A stretch of 64,000 bases of DNA from Bradyrhizobium nanningense (GCF_004114535.1 NZ_LBJC01000026.1:1-64000), one strand, 5' to 3'. Shown: positions 18,261 to 27,101, counted from the stretch's first letter. Numbers and translations are program-made. Notes: generated from the letters alone by a model not told the origin.

Positions 18261-19576
18261 GAATCGGTTGCGACGTGACCGACAGCAGGTGTGACCACGC
18301 CTCCGTTCGTAAACGCAGAGCTTGCGATGAAGCCATCGGTGAACTGAAAGTATTCAATTCCCGTCAGTGTGTCGGTGCCATCTGGCGAGCCGGAACGCTG
18401 ATCGGCGATCGTGAAGGTCTGCGTCGCAGAATCGTACGAGATCGCGTAGCTAGCGCTACCACCCAAGTATACCGCCGTATCGGTGCCGGTGCCGCCGATG
18501 ATGGTGTCGTTGCCCGCCCCGCCCGTGATCGTGTCGTTGCCGCCGCCGCCGTTCAGCGAATTGGCGATGGCGTTGCCGACGATGGTGTCGTTGCCGGATC
18601 CGCCGATGGCGTTGTCGATGTAGGAGCGCGCATCGCCGTTGTAGAGATAGGCGTTGTAGATGTTGCCCGACGCGTAATGGCCGTCGCCGAGATAGGCCAG
18701 CTGCGTCGAGGAGAACACCGACGAGGCACCGGGATTGAGGTTGATGCTGAGGTTGGTCGTGTAGTTCGACAGATCATAGGTATCAACGCCACCGCCATCC
18801 CAGACCGTCTCGTAGATGCGGTTGGCCGAGCCGCCGACCCCGCCGCCCGGCGCGAGTTGAGGGGCCCCGTTGATGAACTCCTGCCCGGTGGTCGGATTCC
18901 AGGTATAGACGGTGCTGCCGCTCTGGGTATTGAAGTTCGCCCCGTACATCGTCTGCAGCGCGAGGATATCGTTGGCCATGTAGGTCTGCGGATATCCGTA
19001 CGCTTCGTTGGTGTAACCGGACGTGGTCGAAGCGCCGACATAGCTGCGATAGCTCATGACGGTGTATTCGCTGTCGTCGTGCGCAGTCGGCACCGCGACG
19101 TTGGCCGGGCCACCGGTTTCCTGGCTGTGCTTAAGGCCGACGGCATGGCCAAGCTCGTGCAGCGCAGTCGCGAAGTAATAATTGCCGAGTTTGGCCTGCG
19201 AATAATTGTACTGAGTCCCGAACCAGATATCGCCGCCGGACGCATAGTTGCCGGGATAATAGGCGTAGGAGGTCGGGTTGGCCGCCGGCGACTGCGCGAT
19301 CATGATGTCGGCGCCGTTCGTGCCTGCGTACTGGATGTTGGCGTTGGTGTAACCGTCGATCAAACCGATGGCGTAGTTGATCGCGGCCTGCATCTGGGTC
19401 GGCGCCGAGGCGAAGCCCGACGTGGTCGGCTCGCCGTAGCCGCCGGAATAGGGATAGGAATAGTCGCTGGATGCATCGGGAAAGCTATAGGTGATCGCGC
19501 CGGTCCATTTGTAACCGGACAGCAGGCCGTCGATCTCGGCGTTGTTGGTGGCACTGACATTAACAGCGGTAGCCAA
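17207..19576 (-). CDS. Serralysin-type M10 metalloprotease with RTX and FG-GAP/VCBS repeats
   Basis: A secreted zinc protease of about 789 residues. The zinc motif is HELGHAVGLKH (HExxHxxGxxH), followed by the Met-turn in YTVMSYRSY. A serralysin C-domain then holds RTX nonapeptides such as GGSGNDTIVG, GGGGNDTITG and GGAGNDTIIG, and seven FG-GAP blocks of about 50 residues fill the last 350 positions. RTX repeats imply calcium binding and type I secretion, but no exporter genes are in the window. There is no N-terminal signal peptide, as expected. The frame is open to a GTG at 19624; a TTG at 19576 (LATAVNVSATN) with GGAG seven bases upstream is preferred. Substrate unknown. Confidence 0.88.
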   Translation of the reverse strand: MATAVNVSATNNAEIDGLLSGYKWTGAITYSFPDASSDYSYPYSGGYGEPTTSGFASAPTQMQAAINYAIGLIDGYTNANIQYAGTNGADIMIAQSPAANPTSYAYYPGNYASGGDIWFGTQYNYSQAKLGNYYFATALHELGHAVGLKHSQETGGPANVAVPTAHDDSEYTVMSYRSYVGASTTSGYTNEAYGYPQTYMANDILALQTMYGANFNTQSGSTVYTWNPTTGQEFINGAPQLAPGGGVGGSANRIYETVWDGGGVDTYDLSNYTTNLSINLNPGASSVFSSTQLAYLGDGHYASGNIYNAYLYNGDARSYIDNAIGGSGNDTIVGNAIANSLNGGGGNDTITGGAGNDTIIGGTGTDTAVYLGGSASYAISYDSATQTFTIADQRSGSPDGTDTLTGIEYFQFTDGFIASSAFTNGGVVTPAVGHVATDSPDFNGDGNTDLLLLNDGISGVAVWELSGTQVLANPQVGTMAAGFHFAKEGDFNGDGKTDLLMLNDSTHDAQVWLMNGTQISAAGTVGTISAFGGWGYADVGDFNGDGKSDLLLLNSVNNGVAVWELNGTSVLANPQVGTMASGFHFASTGDFNGDGKTDLLMLNDTTHALQVWLMDGTQVTSETTIGTISASAGWRFSNVGDFNGDGKSDLLLLNDATHGVAVWLMDGTQVTANPQIGTISAFAGWRFADTGDFNADGKSDLMLFNDNTHGVAVWELNGTQIIAGPQVGIAASGDSYARLEDINGDHKSDILFQNNTTHVLTAWEMNGTQIALSGQIGAINANGGWHLVT

Positions 19577-19775
19577 AGGGGAACTCCGAATCAGCGAGCC
19601 CCGTCTTATTCGAGGCGTTAACACATGATTGTAGCTTGAGAGCTGAACGTTTGGTTTAAATGGGGCGAGACCACCAGGCCTCCAGCTATAATGCGCTGTT
19701 AGCCATTAGTTCCGTAGTCATACGGGACGCGAGTAAGGGTTTCGTTCCCGGAACACCCGTGATTTGCAGGGCTTC

Positions 19776-20078
19776 ATGAAACGACGTTCACTTCCGGTCG
19801 GTCTGTTTGGCGCCCTGATCGCTCTCGCCGGATTGCCCCATCACCCCCTCGGAGGACTGCCTGTCATGGTGGAGAAAGCCAAGGCCGACGACAGCGGTAA
19901 GGCGCCGCGCGCGCCCTCCATGCCGATGGCCCGCGATCCTGCCGCTGCGGTGGCGGAGGAATACGAAGCCGCCCGCCGGAAGGGAACGCGGGAGGCCCTT
20001 GAGCTCTTCATTGCGCGCCACGGCGATGATCCCTTGGCCGAGCAGGCGCGTGCCGAGTTGAAGCGCCTGTCGCGCTGA
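19776..20078 (+). CDS. Small exported protein of unknown function
   Basis: A 100-residue protein. Residues 1-20 (MKRRSLPVGLFGALIALAG) look like a Sec signal or membrane anchor, though no clean signal-peptidase site is visible. The rest is polar with an alanine- and glutamate-rich helix-like stretch ending in EQARAELKRLSR. The region around residues 55-95 resembles a single tetratricopeptide-like helix pair. ATG 19776 with AGGG upstream is preferred to a TTG four codons earlier. No family recognised. It lies about 120 bases upstream of the CoA-transferase on the same strand. Confidence 0.6.
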   Translation: MKRRSLPVGLFGALIALAGLPHHPLGGLPVMVEKAKADDSGKAPRAPSMPMARDPAAAVAEEYEAARRKGTREALELFIARHGDDPLAEQARAELKRLSR

Positions 20079-20196
20079 TCTCGCAGGCACCGCATCAGGC
20101 ATGGCATTTCGGCAGGCGGGATCGGCGTCGGGCCGGCTTGTCGCGCGATCTTTCGGCCCTATGGTAGGCTCGCAATCTGTCCCGGAGCCTTTCACG

Positions 20197-21390
20197 ATGC
20201 CCTTTCCGCATGCCTCGGAAGCCCTGTCGCGCTTCACGGTACTCGATCTGACCCGGGTCCGCTCCGGGCCGACCTGCGTGCGGCAACTGGCGGACTGGGG
20301 AGCGAATGTCGTCAAGATCGACGCACTGACCGAGGACGCCGGCGGCGAGCAGCCGGGTGGGCCCCGGCGAGGTTCCGACTTCCAGAATCTGCACCGCAAC
20401 AAGCGGGCCATGACGCTGAACCTGAAGGACGAGCGCGGGCTCGCCGTGTTCAAGCGCCTCGCCGCCAAGGCCGACGTCGTGGTCGAGAATTTCCGGCCCG
20501 ACGTGAAGAAGAAGCTCGGCATCGACTATGACAGCCTCGCCAAGATCAATCCGCGCATCGTCTACGGCAGCATCTCCGGCTTCGGCCAGGATGGCCCCTA
20601 TCACAAGCGGCCCGGCTTCGATCAGATCGCGCAAGGCATGGGCGGGCTGATGTCGATCACCGGAGCGCCGGGCGAAGGCCCGATGCGGGTCGGCATTCCC
20701 GTCGCCGACCTGACGGCCGGCCTGTTCTGCGCCATGGGCATCCTCACCGCCCTGCTCGAGCGCGAGGTGTCGGGCAAGGGCCAGTGGGTGCAGACGTCGC
20801 TGCTCCAGGCACAGATATTCATGCTCGACTTCCAGGCCGCGCGCTGGCTGATGGAGAAGGAGGTCGCCAAGCAGGCCGGCAACAACCATCCGACCAGCAT
20901 CCCGACCGGCGTGTTCAAGACCTCGGACGGCTACATCAACATCGCCACGACCGGTGGGCGGATCTGGGAACGCTGCGCGCAGGCGATCGGCGCACCTGAG
21001 CTCTATGCCCATCCCGACTATGCGACGGCCCCTGCCCGCTCCAAGAACCGCGACGCGCTCAACGCTGAGATCGAGAAGCGCACGGTAACGAAGTCGACCG
21101 AGACCTGGGTCCGCGAACTCAACGAGGCCGGCGTGCCCTGCGGGCCGATCTATGCCATCGACCAGATGTTCGAGGACGCCCAGGTCAAGCATCTCGGCAT
21201 CGCGCAGGACGTGCCGAACGAGGAGGGCCGCCATATCCGCCTGGTCGGCCAGCCCGTGACGCTGTCACGCACGCCGAGCAGGATGGTGGCGCGGCCACCG
21301 GAATTCGGCGAACAGACCGACGAGGTCTTGAAGGAATTCGGCCTCAGTGCGGACGAGATTGCGAGGCTCCGGAAAGAAAAGGTTGTATGA
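20197..21390 (+). CDS. CaiB/BaiF family (class III) CoA-transferase
   Basis: A 397-residue family III CoA-transferase, which moves CoA between acyl groups through an aspartyl-CoA anhydride. Visible features are VLDLTRVRSGPTCVRQLADWGA, HRNKRAMTLNLKD, VVENFRPDVKKKLGIDYD and GFDQIAQGMGGLMSITG, where the aspartate is the likely nucleophile. The substrate cannot be told. ATG 20197 has GGAG about nine bases upstream; upstream codons in the same frame are ignored. A 124-bp piece of this gene (20900-21023) occurs again at 40878-41001. Confidence 0.9.
   Translation: MPFPHASEALSRFTVLDLTRVRSGPTCVRQLADWGANVVKIDALTEDAGGEQPGGPRRGSDFQNLHRNKRAMTLNLKDERGLAVFKRLAAKADVVVENFRPDVKKKLGIDYDSLAKINPRIVYGSISGFGQDGPYHKRPGFDQIAQGMGGLMSITGAPGEGPMRVGIPVADLTAGLFCAMGILTALLEREVSGKGQWVQTSLLQAQIFMLDFQAARWLMEKEVAKQAGNNHPTSIPTGVFKTSDGYINIATTGGRIWERCAQAIGAPELYAHPDYATAPARSKNRDALNAEIEKRTVTKSTETWVRELNEAGVPCGPIYAIDQMFEDAQVKHLGIAQDVPNEEGRHIRLVGQPVTLSRTPSRMVARPPEFGEQTDEVLKEFGLSADEIARLRKEKVV
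20900..21023 (+). repeat. Donor copy of a 124-bp dispersed duplication (inside the CoA-transferase gene)
   Basis: This internal stretch of the CoA-transferase gene matches 40878-41001 in the same orientation at 123 of 124 positions. The only difference is C at 20924 versus T at 40902. Flanks on both sides do not match. Here it is part of an intact reading frame, so this is the original copy. Confidence 0.95.
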
Positions 21391-21566
21391 TGCCGTCTGC
21401 CTTATTGTTTGACGGGCTTCACTGCACCCTACAGAGGCAACCTCCGCCGCGTTGGTGAACGAATATGCACGTGACGCTGGCCGCAGCTTCGCCCCGCAGG
21501 GTTTCCCAGCCACAAGGCTTCGTATAGAAGTTGTCCGTTATCCAAGGGAGGGCTCATACCGTTCCG

Positions 21567-22337
21567 ATGAAGGTCGTAATTCTAGCGGGAGGCTTGGGCA
21601 CCCGAATCGCGGAGGAAACCAGCACGCGGCCGAAGCCGATGGTGGAGATCGGCGGGCGCCCCATTCTTTGGCACATCATGAAGATCTACAGCCATTACGG
21701 CTTCAACGACTTTGTGATCTGTCTCGGGTACAAGGGTTACATGATCAAGGAGTATTTCGCGAACTACTTCCTACACATGTCCGACGTGACCTTTCATCTC
21801 GCCGAGAACCGGATGGAAGTACATCGCGAAACCGCCGAACCATGGCGGGTCACGCTGGTGGATACCGGCGAGGACACCCAGACCGGCGGCCGGCTGAAGC
21901 GCGTGCTTCCTTACGTCAAGGATGAACCGTTTTTTGCGCTAACCTATGGCGATGGCGTCGCCGACATCGACCTCGCCGCGGAAATCGCCTTCCACAGGGC
22001 GCATGGGCGCCGCGCCACCGTCTCGGTGGTGCGCCCGGCCAAGCGCTTCGGTGCCGTCGCGATCGAGGGCGACCGGGTCGTTAATTTCGAGGAGAAGCCA
22101 AATGACGATGGGGGCTGGATCAATGGCGGCTTCTTCCTGCTGTCGCCCTCGGTAGGCGACCTAATCGCAGGCGACCATACGATCTGGGAGCGCGAGCCGA
22201 TGGAGCAGCTCGCGCGCGGCGACGATCTGCGCGCCTATGTGCATCCCGGCTTCTGGCATCCGATGGATTCGCTGCGCGACCGCAATTTCCTTGAGGGTGA
22301 GTGGTCGGTTAACCGTGCCAAGTGGAGAATCTGGTGA
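21567..22337 (+). CDS. rfbF: Glucose-1-phosphate cytidylyltransferase
   Basis: Makes CDP-glucose from CTP and glucose-1-phosphate, the entry to CDP-linked deoxy sugars. The 256 residues carry VVILAGGLGTRIAEET, RPKPMVEIGGRPILWHIMK, FALTYGDGVADID and WINGGFF, all diagnostic of RfbF. The ATG at 21567 starts at the nucleotidyltransferase loop; AAGGGAGGG lies about 14 bases upstream. Coupled by a four-base overlap to rfbG. This starts a second nucleotide-sugar route, separate from the dTDP route at 1-13 kb. Confidence 0.95.
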   Translation: MKVVILAGGLGTRIAEETSTRPKPMVEIGGRPILWHIMKIYSHYGFNDFVICLGYKGYMIKEYFANYFLHMSDVTFHLAENRMEVHRETAEPWRVTLVDTGEDTQTGGRLKRVLPYVKDEPFFALTYGDGVADIDLAAEIAFHRAHGRRATVSVVRPAKRFGAVAIEGDRVVNFEEKPNDDGGWINGGFFLLSPSVGDLIAGDHTIWEREPMEQLARGDDLRAYVHPGFWHPMDSLRDRNFLEGEWSVNRAKWRIW

Positions 22338-23398
22338 AGGATCCAGCATTCTGGCGCGGCAAGAAGGTCTTTCTCACCGGCCATACCGGCTTCAAGGGCG
22401 CGTGGGCCTCGCTGCTGCTGCGCCGTCTCGGAGCTGACGTCTACGGCTATGCGCTGCCGCCGACACACCAATCCGCGCTGTTCGTCACGGCGCGCGTCGC
22501 CGACGACATCGAGCACCGCCTGGCCGACATCCGCGATCTTGCCACCCTACGCGCCGCAATGGCGGAGGCCAAGCCCGACATCGTCATCCACATGGCGGCG
22601 CAAGCGTTGGTGCGCCCGTCCTATGAAGAGCCGGTCGAGACCTTCGCAGCTAACGTGATGGGTACCGTGCACGTGCTGGAGGCGGCACGGCATCTGCGCT
22701 CGGTGCGAGTGATCCTGAACGTCACCAGCGACAAGTGCTACGAGAATAAAGGCATAAGCGGCCCCTTCGGCGAGGGCGACCGGCTCGGCGGCGACGATCC
22801 CTACAGCAACAGCAAAGCCTGCGCCGAACTCGTCACGCACTCTTACCGCCACAGCTTCTTCAATACGAGTGGCGCGGCGCGCGTCGCGACTGCGCGCGCC
22901 GGCAACGTGTTCGGCGGCGGCGACTGGGCGCGCGACCGCCTAGTGCCGGATGCGATGCAGGCGTTCCTCGCAGGCGAGGCGCTCCGCATCCGCAATCCCA
23001 ATTCGGTGCGGCCCTGGCAGCATGCGCTCGATCCGGTGCTTGGTTATCTCGCGCTTGTCGAGCGATTGGCGAGCGATGAACGATTCGTCGGCGCCTGGAA
23101 CTTCGGACCAGACACCGCAAGCGAGGTGCCGGTCGGGACTGTGGTCGATCGTCTGATCGGGCTGTGGGGGGACCGGGCGCGGTGGACAGCCGACGACGGT
23201 TTGCATCCGCACGAAGCCGTCTATCTGAGGCTCGATTGCACGAAGGCGCGGAGCGAACTCGGCTGGACGCCGCGGCTCGATCTGGCGCAAGGCCTTCGCC
23301 TGACCGTTGAGTGGTACAAGGCGCTCCGTGAGGGCCGGGACCTGCGCAGGTTCTCGCTCGATCAGCTCGACCAGGTCGTTGGCACCGTGCGGGCTTGA
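22334..23398 (+). CDS. rfbG: CDP-glucose 4,6-dehydratase
   Basis: Converts CDP-glucose to CDP-4-keto-6-deoxyglucose. The 354-residue SDR enzyme has VFLTGHTGFKGAWAS (the RfbG form of the Rossmann loop), HMAAQALVRPSYE, TSDKCYEN and the catalytic pair in YSNSKACAE. The GTG at 22334 overlaps the rfbF stop as GTGA and has GGAGAA six bases before it; another in-frame GTG is four codons upstream. In Yersinia and Salmonella this product is turned into 3,6-dideoxyhexoses, but no AscC/RfbH-type 3-dehydratase gene is present here, so the sugar is probably handled another way. Confidence 0.94.
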   Translation: MKDPAFWRGKKVFLTGHTGFKGAWASLLLRRLGADVYGYALPPTHQSALFVTARVADDIEHRLADIRDLATLRAAMAEAKPDIVIHMAAQALVRPSYEEPVETFAANVMGTVHVLEAARHLRSVRVILNVTSDKCYENKGISGPFGEGDRLGGDDPYSNSKACAELVTHSYRHSFFNTSGAARVATARAGNVFGGGDWARDRLVPDAMQAFLAGEALRIRNPNSVRPWQHALDPVLGYLALVERLASDERFVGAWNFGPDTASEVPVGTVVDRLIGLWGDRARWTADDGLHPHEAVYLRLDCTKARSELGWTPRLDLAQGLRLTVEWYKALREGRDLRRFSLDQLDQVVGTVRA

Positions 23399-24289
23399 TC
23401 AGCCCGGCAGATTGAGGATCCCGGCGATGCGGGCCCGGACCGATACCGCGTGCTTCAGATGTTCGCCCGATAAGACCGCCAGATAGGACTTGAGCAGCAC
23501 GACGAGCGCGAGGATGGCGCGCTCGACGTCCTGCGGAAGGCCGGTTCGGCCGAAGGCGTCCCTTTGCAGGAACGGCCGGTTCTCCATGAAAGTCAGCCAA
23601 TAGAGATAGTCATAGCCGGCGACGCCGCGGAATGCGTCTTCCCAGTCGATGACGCGCGGCGCGCTACCCTGGAACATGATGTTCTTCGGTCCGAAATCGC
23701 CGTGACAGAGCGCCTCTGGCAAATGCGGAAGACGTTCGGCGAGCAGCGCGATCAGCCTACGCACCTCGGCGGCACTGGTCTGGCCGAGTAGACTACGGTT
23801 GGACAGCGTATCCACTGCCTTTGCGGCGGACGCGAGATAGGGTTCGAACGAGGCAAGTCCCTCCGGCCGCCAGCCCTTGAGCCGCTCACTGCATGCGTGT
23901 GCCAATGCGGCAGCAGCAGCGGGCTCTATCGGGGCGGTCAGCGGCACGAGCACCGGCATCATGAGGCAGAGCCGCGCCGTTCCGTCTCCGAGCGGGATGT
24001 CGAAACGGTCGAGCACGATCCTGTTGCCGTAGAGCTGCGCGAGGATGTCGGCTTCTTTGGCAAGGCTGGCGCGTGCGCTCACGCCCGGCAGATGTGTCTT
24101 CAGAAAGCGCTTCTCGCCGGAAACATTCGCATCGTAGCAGGCACCAAGCGTGCCGCCCGGCGCCGGCGTGACTGTCGCGTTGTAGTCGAAGGATTGCAGT
24201 TGTTGCTGCAGCGCGCGTAGGAGGTGCGCCCGATCGGCAGCAATGTCGGGGCGGTCGTCGGTTTCGAAGAATGTGATCTTACTCAGCAC
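23399..24289 (-). CDS. Aminoglycoside phosphotransferase (APH)-family kinase
   Basis: A protein of about 296 residues with the APH/choline-kinase active site: LCHGDFGPKNIMF (the HGDxxxxN catalytic loop) and VIDWEDAFRG (metal-binding aspartate). Members phosphorylate small hydroxylated molecules, including sugars and choline. In this locus a sugar or lipid-linked acceptor is more likely than an antibiotic, but that is inference. It follows the sulfotransferase on the minus strand with an overlap of about 11 bases if the GTG at 24289 is used; ATG 24322 is an alternative start. It ends directly against the rfbG stop, tail to tail. Confidence 0.75.
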   Translation of the reverse strand: MLSKITFFETDDRPDIAADRAHLLRALQQQLQSFDYNATVTPAPGGTLGACYDANVSGEKRFLKTHLPGVSARASLAKEADILAQLYGNRIVLDRFDIPLGDGTARLCLMMPVLVPLTAPIEPAAAAALAHACSERLKGWRPEGLASFEPYLASAAKAVDTLSNRSLLGQTSAAEVRRLIALLAERLPHLPEALCHGDFGPKNIMFQGSAPRVIDWEDAFRGVAGYDYLYWLTFMENRPFLQRDAFGRTGLPQDVERAILALVVLLKSYLAVLSGEHLKHAVSVRARIAGILNLPG

Positions 24290-25232
24290 GATAGAGCGGG
24301 CTAAGATAGCCGATCCGATCATAGCCAAAATGACGGGCGAGGGCCGCTGTACCTTGCGCGATCTGCCTGCGCTCTTCGTCCGAGAGTTCCTGGATCACGG
24401 CCTGGTTGTAGTCCTTTGTGCTCTTGAGCACGGTTCCCCAGGGCGCGATGGATTCCTTGATCTCAACGCCGTTCCAGCTCGGATAGAGCATGGTTTCGGC
24501 GAAGGGCACACCAATGAATTCGGCTGCCTCGGTCATGAACTTGCGCTTGTCGTCCACGAGATCTTCGTAGCGGAATATCCGCACGTTCTCCGGGTACATC
24601 CTGGCAAACATTTCGACCGTCGAGTGGTAGATGTTCCAGGTGATCAGGTATTTGGTCAGCGGCTGCGGGAACGGGCGGCGCTTGGTGTCGCGGTACGCCG
24701 AGAACGGATTGCGCACGATGTGCAACATACGGATTTCGGGAAAGTCACGCACCATGCGATCGGCATCGATTCCGATGGCGGGGGAGTAGCCGACATGGAC
24801 CATGTCCGGCCGCGCCTTGGTGTAATAGTTCTCCCACGCGACGAAAGTCGCCCGGAAGAATGCCTCGATCACCTGACGGCGGAAGATCGGTGGCTGGCCG
24901 ACGATTCGGGCAAACTCGGCGACTCGCTTCTTCTCGTCCATCACGCAGTCCGCATCGCGGAACTTCGAGCCGTTGCGCTTGCGCAGGAAGGTTTTCAACT
25001 CCTCGTCTATCATTTGCTCGTAGAGCTCGGTCGCCGTCAGCCCCTCCGGGAATTCGGGGTAGCGGTACTGAACGCGCTCGACCGAGGCCAGGAAGTCATT
25101 GAAGTTGCGGTTGCCGAGCTGCGACTCGAAGGGGTAGACGAGCAGATCAGGATGGCCGTCGAAGTGACGATGAGTAACGTTTCCGCCGTGCTCAAAGCCC
25201 GCGGAAACCATGGCCAGCCTGAAATCGCTCAT
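24279..25232 (-). CDS. Sulfotransferase family protein
   Basis: A 317-residue cytosolic enzyme of the PAPS-dependent sulfotransferase fold. LHIVRNPFSAYRDTKRR carries the 3'-phosphate-binding arginine and the serine position. RIFRYEDLVDDKRKF is the family segment that packs under the nucleotide. The 5' PSB loop near the N-terminus is less standard (VSAGFEHGGN), which lowers certainty about activity. It would transfer sulfate from PAPS to a glycan or lipid made by the locus. It forms a minus-strand pair with the APH-like kinase, set into the plus-strand CDP-sugar genes. Confidence 0.8.
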   Translation of the reverse strand: MSDFRLAMVSAGFEHGGNVTHRHFDGHPDLLVYPFESQLGNRNFNDFLASVERVQYRYPEFPEGLTATELYEQMIDEELKTFLRKRNGSKFRDADCVMDEKKRVAEFARIVGQPPIFRRQVIEAFFRATFVAWENYYTKARPDMVHVGYSPAIGIDADRMVRDFPEIRMLHIVRNPFSAYRDTKRRPFPQPLTKYLITWNIYHSTVEMFARMYPENVRIFRYEDLVDDKRKFMTEAAEFIGVPFAETMLYPSWNGVEIKESIAPWGTVLKSTKDYNQAVIQELSDEERRQIAQGTAALARHFGYDRIGYLSPLYRAE

Positions 25233-25387
25233 GCATCTACCCCTTTGTCGTCGAACATCGGTCCTGGCTTCCGTTTAGCTGCGTGGGCCGGATAATCAAG
25301 TTCGGATCGTTCCCATGGGCCCGGAGCCCGGATTCTAGCCCTCATCCCGACATTGACGGACCCCGGCGGCTGATCTACCCGGGGCGC

Positions 25388-26305
25388 ATGCGTATTTTCG
25401 TGACCGGCGCGAGCGGTTTCCTGGGCTCCCATCTCGTTACGGACCTCGTGGCGCGGGGGCACGAGGTAGCTGTCCTGTTGCGGCCGGCAGGCGCCGTGTG
25501 GCGCCTCAGGGAGGTGCATGATCGTCTGCACGTCATTCCCGGCGCTCTGGAGCAGCCGGACGGGCTGCGCGGGCCGCTCGAGGCATTCGTGCCGGACGCG
25601 GTTGTGCACATGGCCTGGCGCGGGGTCGCAGGCAACGACCGTAACAGCCCGGTTCAAGCCGCCAACGTCGTCGACACGGTGGGCCTTGCCGAACTCGCGG
25701 CCGAGGCCGGCGCCAGGATCTTCGTCGGAGCCGGATCACAGGCGGAGTACGGCCCCTATGATCGCGCGATCCGGGAGGACGACGTGCCCCGGCCGACGAC
25801 GTTGTACGGCATGGCCAAGCTCGCGGCCGGATCGATGGCGATAAGCCTGTGCGAGGAGCGCGGGCTGCGTGCAGCGTGGCTCAGGATCTTTTCGACCTAC
25901 GGCCCAAAGGATGCCGAGCACTGGTTGATCCCCAGCATGATTCGGAAATTGCGCTCCGGACAGCACATGGCGCTAACGGCGTGCGAGCAGCGTTGGGGAT
26001 TTCTGCACGCGCGCGACGCTGCCAGCGCTTTCCGGCTCGCGATTACGCATGACGGGGCAAGCGGCCTCTTCAATGTCGGCAGTGCGGACGCGCCGCCCCT
26101 GCGCGAGACGGTAACGCGCTTGCGCGATCTCGTTCGCCCCGACGCCGCTCTCGGCTTCGGCGAGTTGGCGTATCGGTCCGATCAGGTTATGGTGCTGGCT
26201 GCGGACGTTTCGCGCATGCTCGCCCTGGGCTGGAAGCCCGAAGTGCAGTTGGATGAGGGACTACGCGAGACGGTGGACTGGCATGACGCGACCAAATCTT
26301 CCTGA
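25388..26305 (+). CDS. NAD-dependent epimerase/dehydratase (RfbJ-like nucleotide-sugar reductase or epimerase)
   Basis: A 305-residue extended SDR protein: IFVTGASGFLGSHLV at the N-terminus, VVHMAWRGVAG, the catalytic YGMAK (YxxxK), then WGFLHARDAASAF. It resembles enzymes that reduce or epimerise CDP-4-keto sugars such as RfbJ. Within this cluster it probably reduces C4 of the CDP-sugar after or before the transketolase step. ATG 25388 starts the Rossmann strand directly. Its 3' end overlaps the transketolase N-subunit gene by 23 bases, so they are co-expressed. Confidence 0.82.
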   Translation: MRIFVTGASGFLGSHLVTDLVARGHEVAVLLRPAGAVWRLREVHDRLHVIPGALEQPDGLRGPLEAFVPDAVVHMAWRGVAGNDRNSPVQAANVVDTVGLAELAAEAGARIFVGAGSQAEYGPYDRAIREDDVPRPTTLYGMAKLAAGSMAISLCEERGLRAAWLRIFSTYGPKDAEHWLIPSMIRKLRSGQHMALTACEQRWGFLHARDAASAFRLAITHDGASGLFNVGSADAPPLRETVTRLRDLVRPDAALGFGELAYRSDQVMVLAADVSRMLALGWKPEVQLDEGLRETVDWHDATKSS

Positions 26306-27101
26306 AGCGAAAGAATTCGCGCGACGGATTCGTGCGCACGCCTTGCGCATGGTGCACGCCGCGAATGCTTCCCATATCGGTGGTTGTCTCTCAATGGCGG
26401 ACATCCTGGCGGTGCTGTACGCGCGGATCCTGCGTGTCGATCCTGCCGATCCGCAAGCAGCAAGCCGCGATCGCTTCGTGCTCAGCAAGGGCCACGCCGC
26501 AGCGATCATGTACGCCACGCTCGCCGAATGCGGTTTCTTTTCCCCGGCTGAGCTCGACACCTATTGTCGCGACGGATCGATCTTCACCGGACATATCAGC
26601 CATGCCGTGCCGGGCATCGAGGTCTCGACAGGTTCGCTCGGCCATGGCCTGCCAATTGCCATCGGCATGGCGCTGGCCGCACGGATGGAAGGCGCGGGCA
26701 GCCGGGTGTTCTGCCTGCTCAGCGACGGCGAATGCGACGAAGGCTCAAACTGGGAGGGCATCCTGTTCGCGCCTCACCACAAGCTGGGCAATCTCTGCGT
26801 CATCGTCGACTTCAACAAGATCCAGAGTTTTGGCTCGGTCGCCGAGGTGTTGAACCTCGATCCGTTCGCCGAAAAATGGAAAGCGTTCGGCTGGCAGGTG
26901 GAGGAGATCGACGGTCACGACCTCATTGCGCTCGAGCGCGCGCTAAGCGGCGTGCCGGCAGCATCGGGCTGGCCGACAGTCGTGATCGCCCACACGGTGA
27001 AGGGCAAGGGCGTGAGCTTTATGGAGAACAACCTCGAATGGCACTACCGCTCGCCTTCGGATGAATTGCTGGCGCAGGCGCTAACCGAGATCGGCGCATG
27101 A
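26283..27101 (+). CDS. Transketolase, N-terminal (TPP-binding) subunit
   Basis: A 272-residue protein equal to the N-terminal third of transketolase. It has HIGGCLSMADILAVLY, SKGHAAAIMY, STGSLGHGLPIAIGMA, and the TPP-binding GDGECDEGSNWEG ending in DFNKIQ. The remaining domains are in the next gene, coupled by an ATGA overlap. Split transketolases of this type occur in secondary metabolism and sugar biosynthesis clusters. Its place behind rfbF-rfbG and an RfbJ-like gene suggests transfer of a two-carbon ketol unit to or from a nucleotide sugar or precursor, rather than a housekeeping pentose-phosphate role. Confidence 0.92.
   Translation: MTRPNLPEAKEFARRIRAHALRMVHAANASHIGGCLSMADILAVLYARILRVDPADPQAASRDRFVLSKGHAAAIMYATLAECGFFSPAELDTYCRDGSIFTGHISHAVPGIEVSTGSLGHGLPIAIGMALAARMEGAGSRVFCLLSDGECDEGSNWEGILFAPHHKLGNLCVIVDFNKIQSFGSVAEVLNLDPFAEKWKAFGWQVEEIDGHDLIALERALSGVPAASGWPTVVIAHTVKGKGVSFMENNLEWHYRSPSDELLAQALTEIGA

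Noticed and set aside
17825..19621. 598-codon open frame on the plus strand
   Set aside because: It is fully antisense to the M10 protease gene, has no family motifs, and owes its length to the low stop frequency opposite a GC-rich repetitive gene.
23395..23402. TGATCA palindrome at the rfbG/kinase junction as operator
   Set aside because: It arises simply from two stop codons facing each other.
24279..24328. ATG at 24322 as certain start of the APH-like kinase
   Set aside because: It would overlap the sulfotransferase by 44 bases; the GTG at 24289 gives a shorter overlap and starts at the domain, but neither has a strong ribosome-binding site, so the start stays open.
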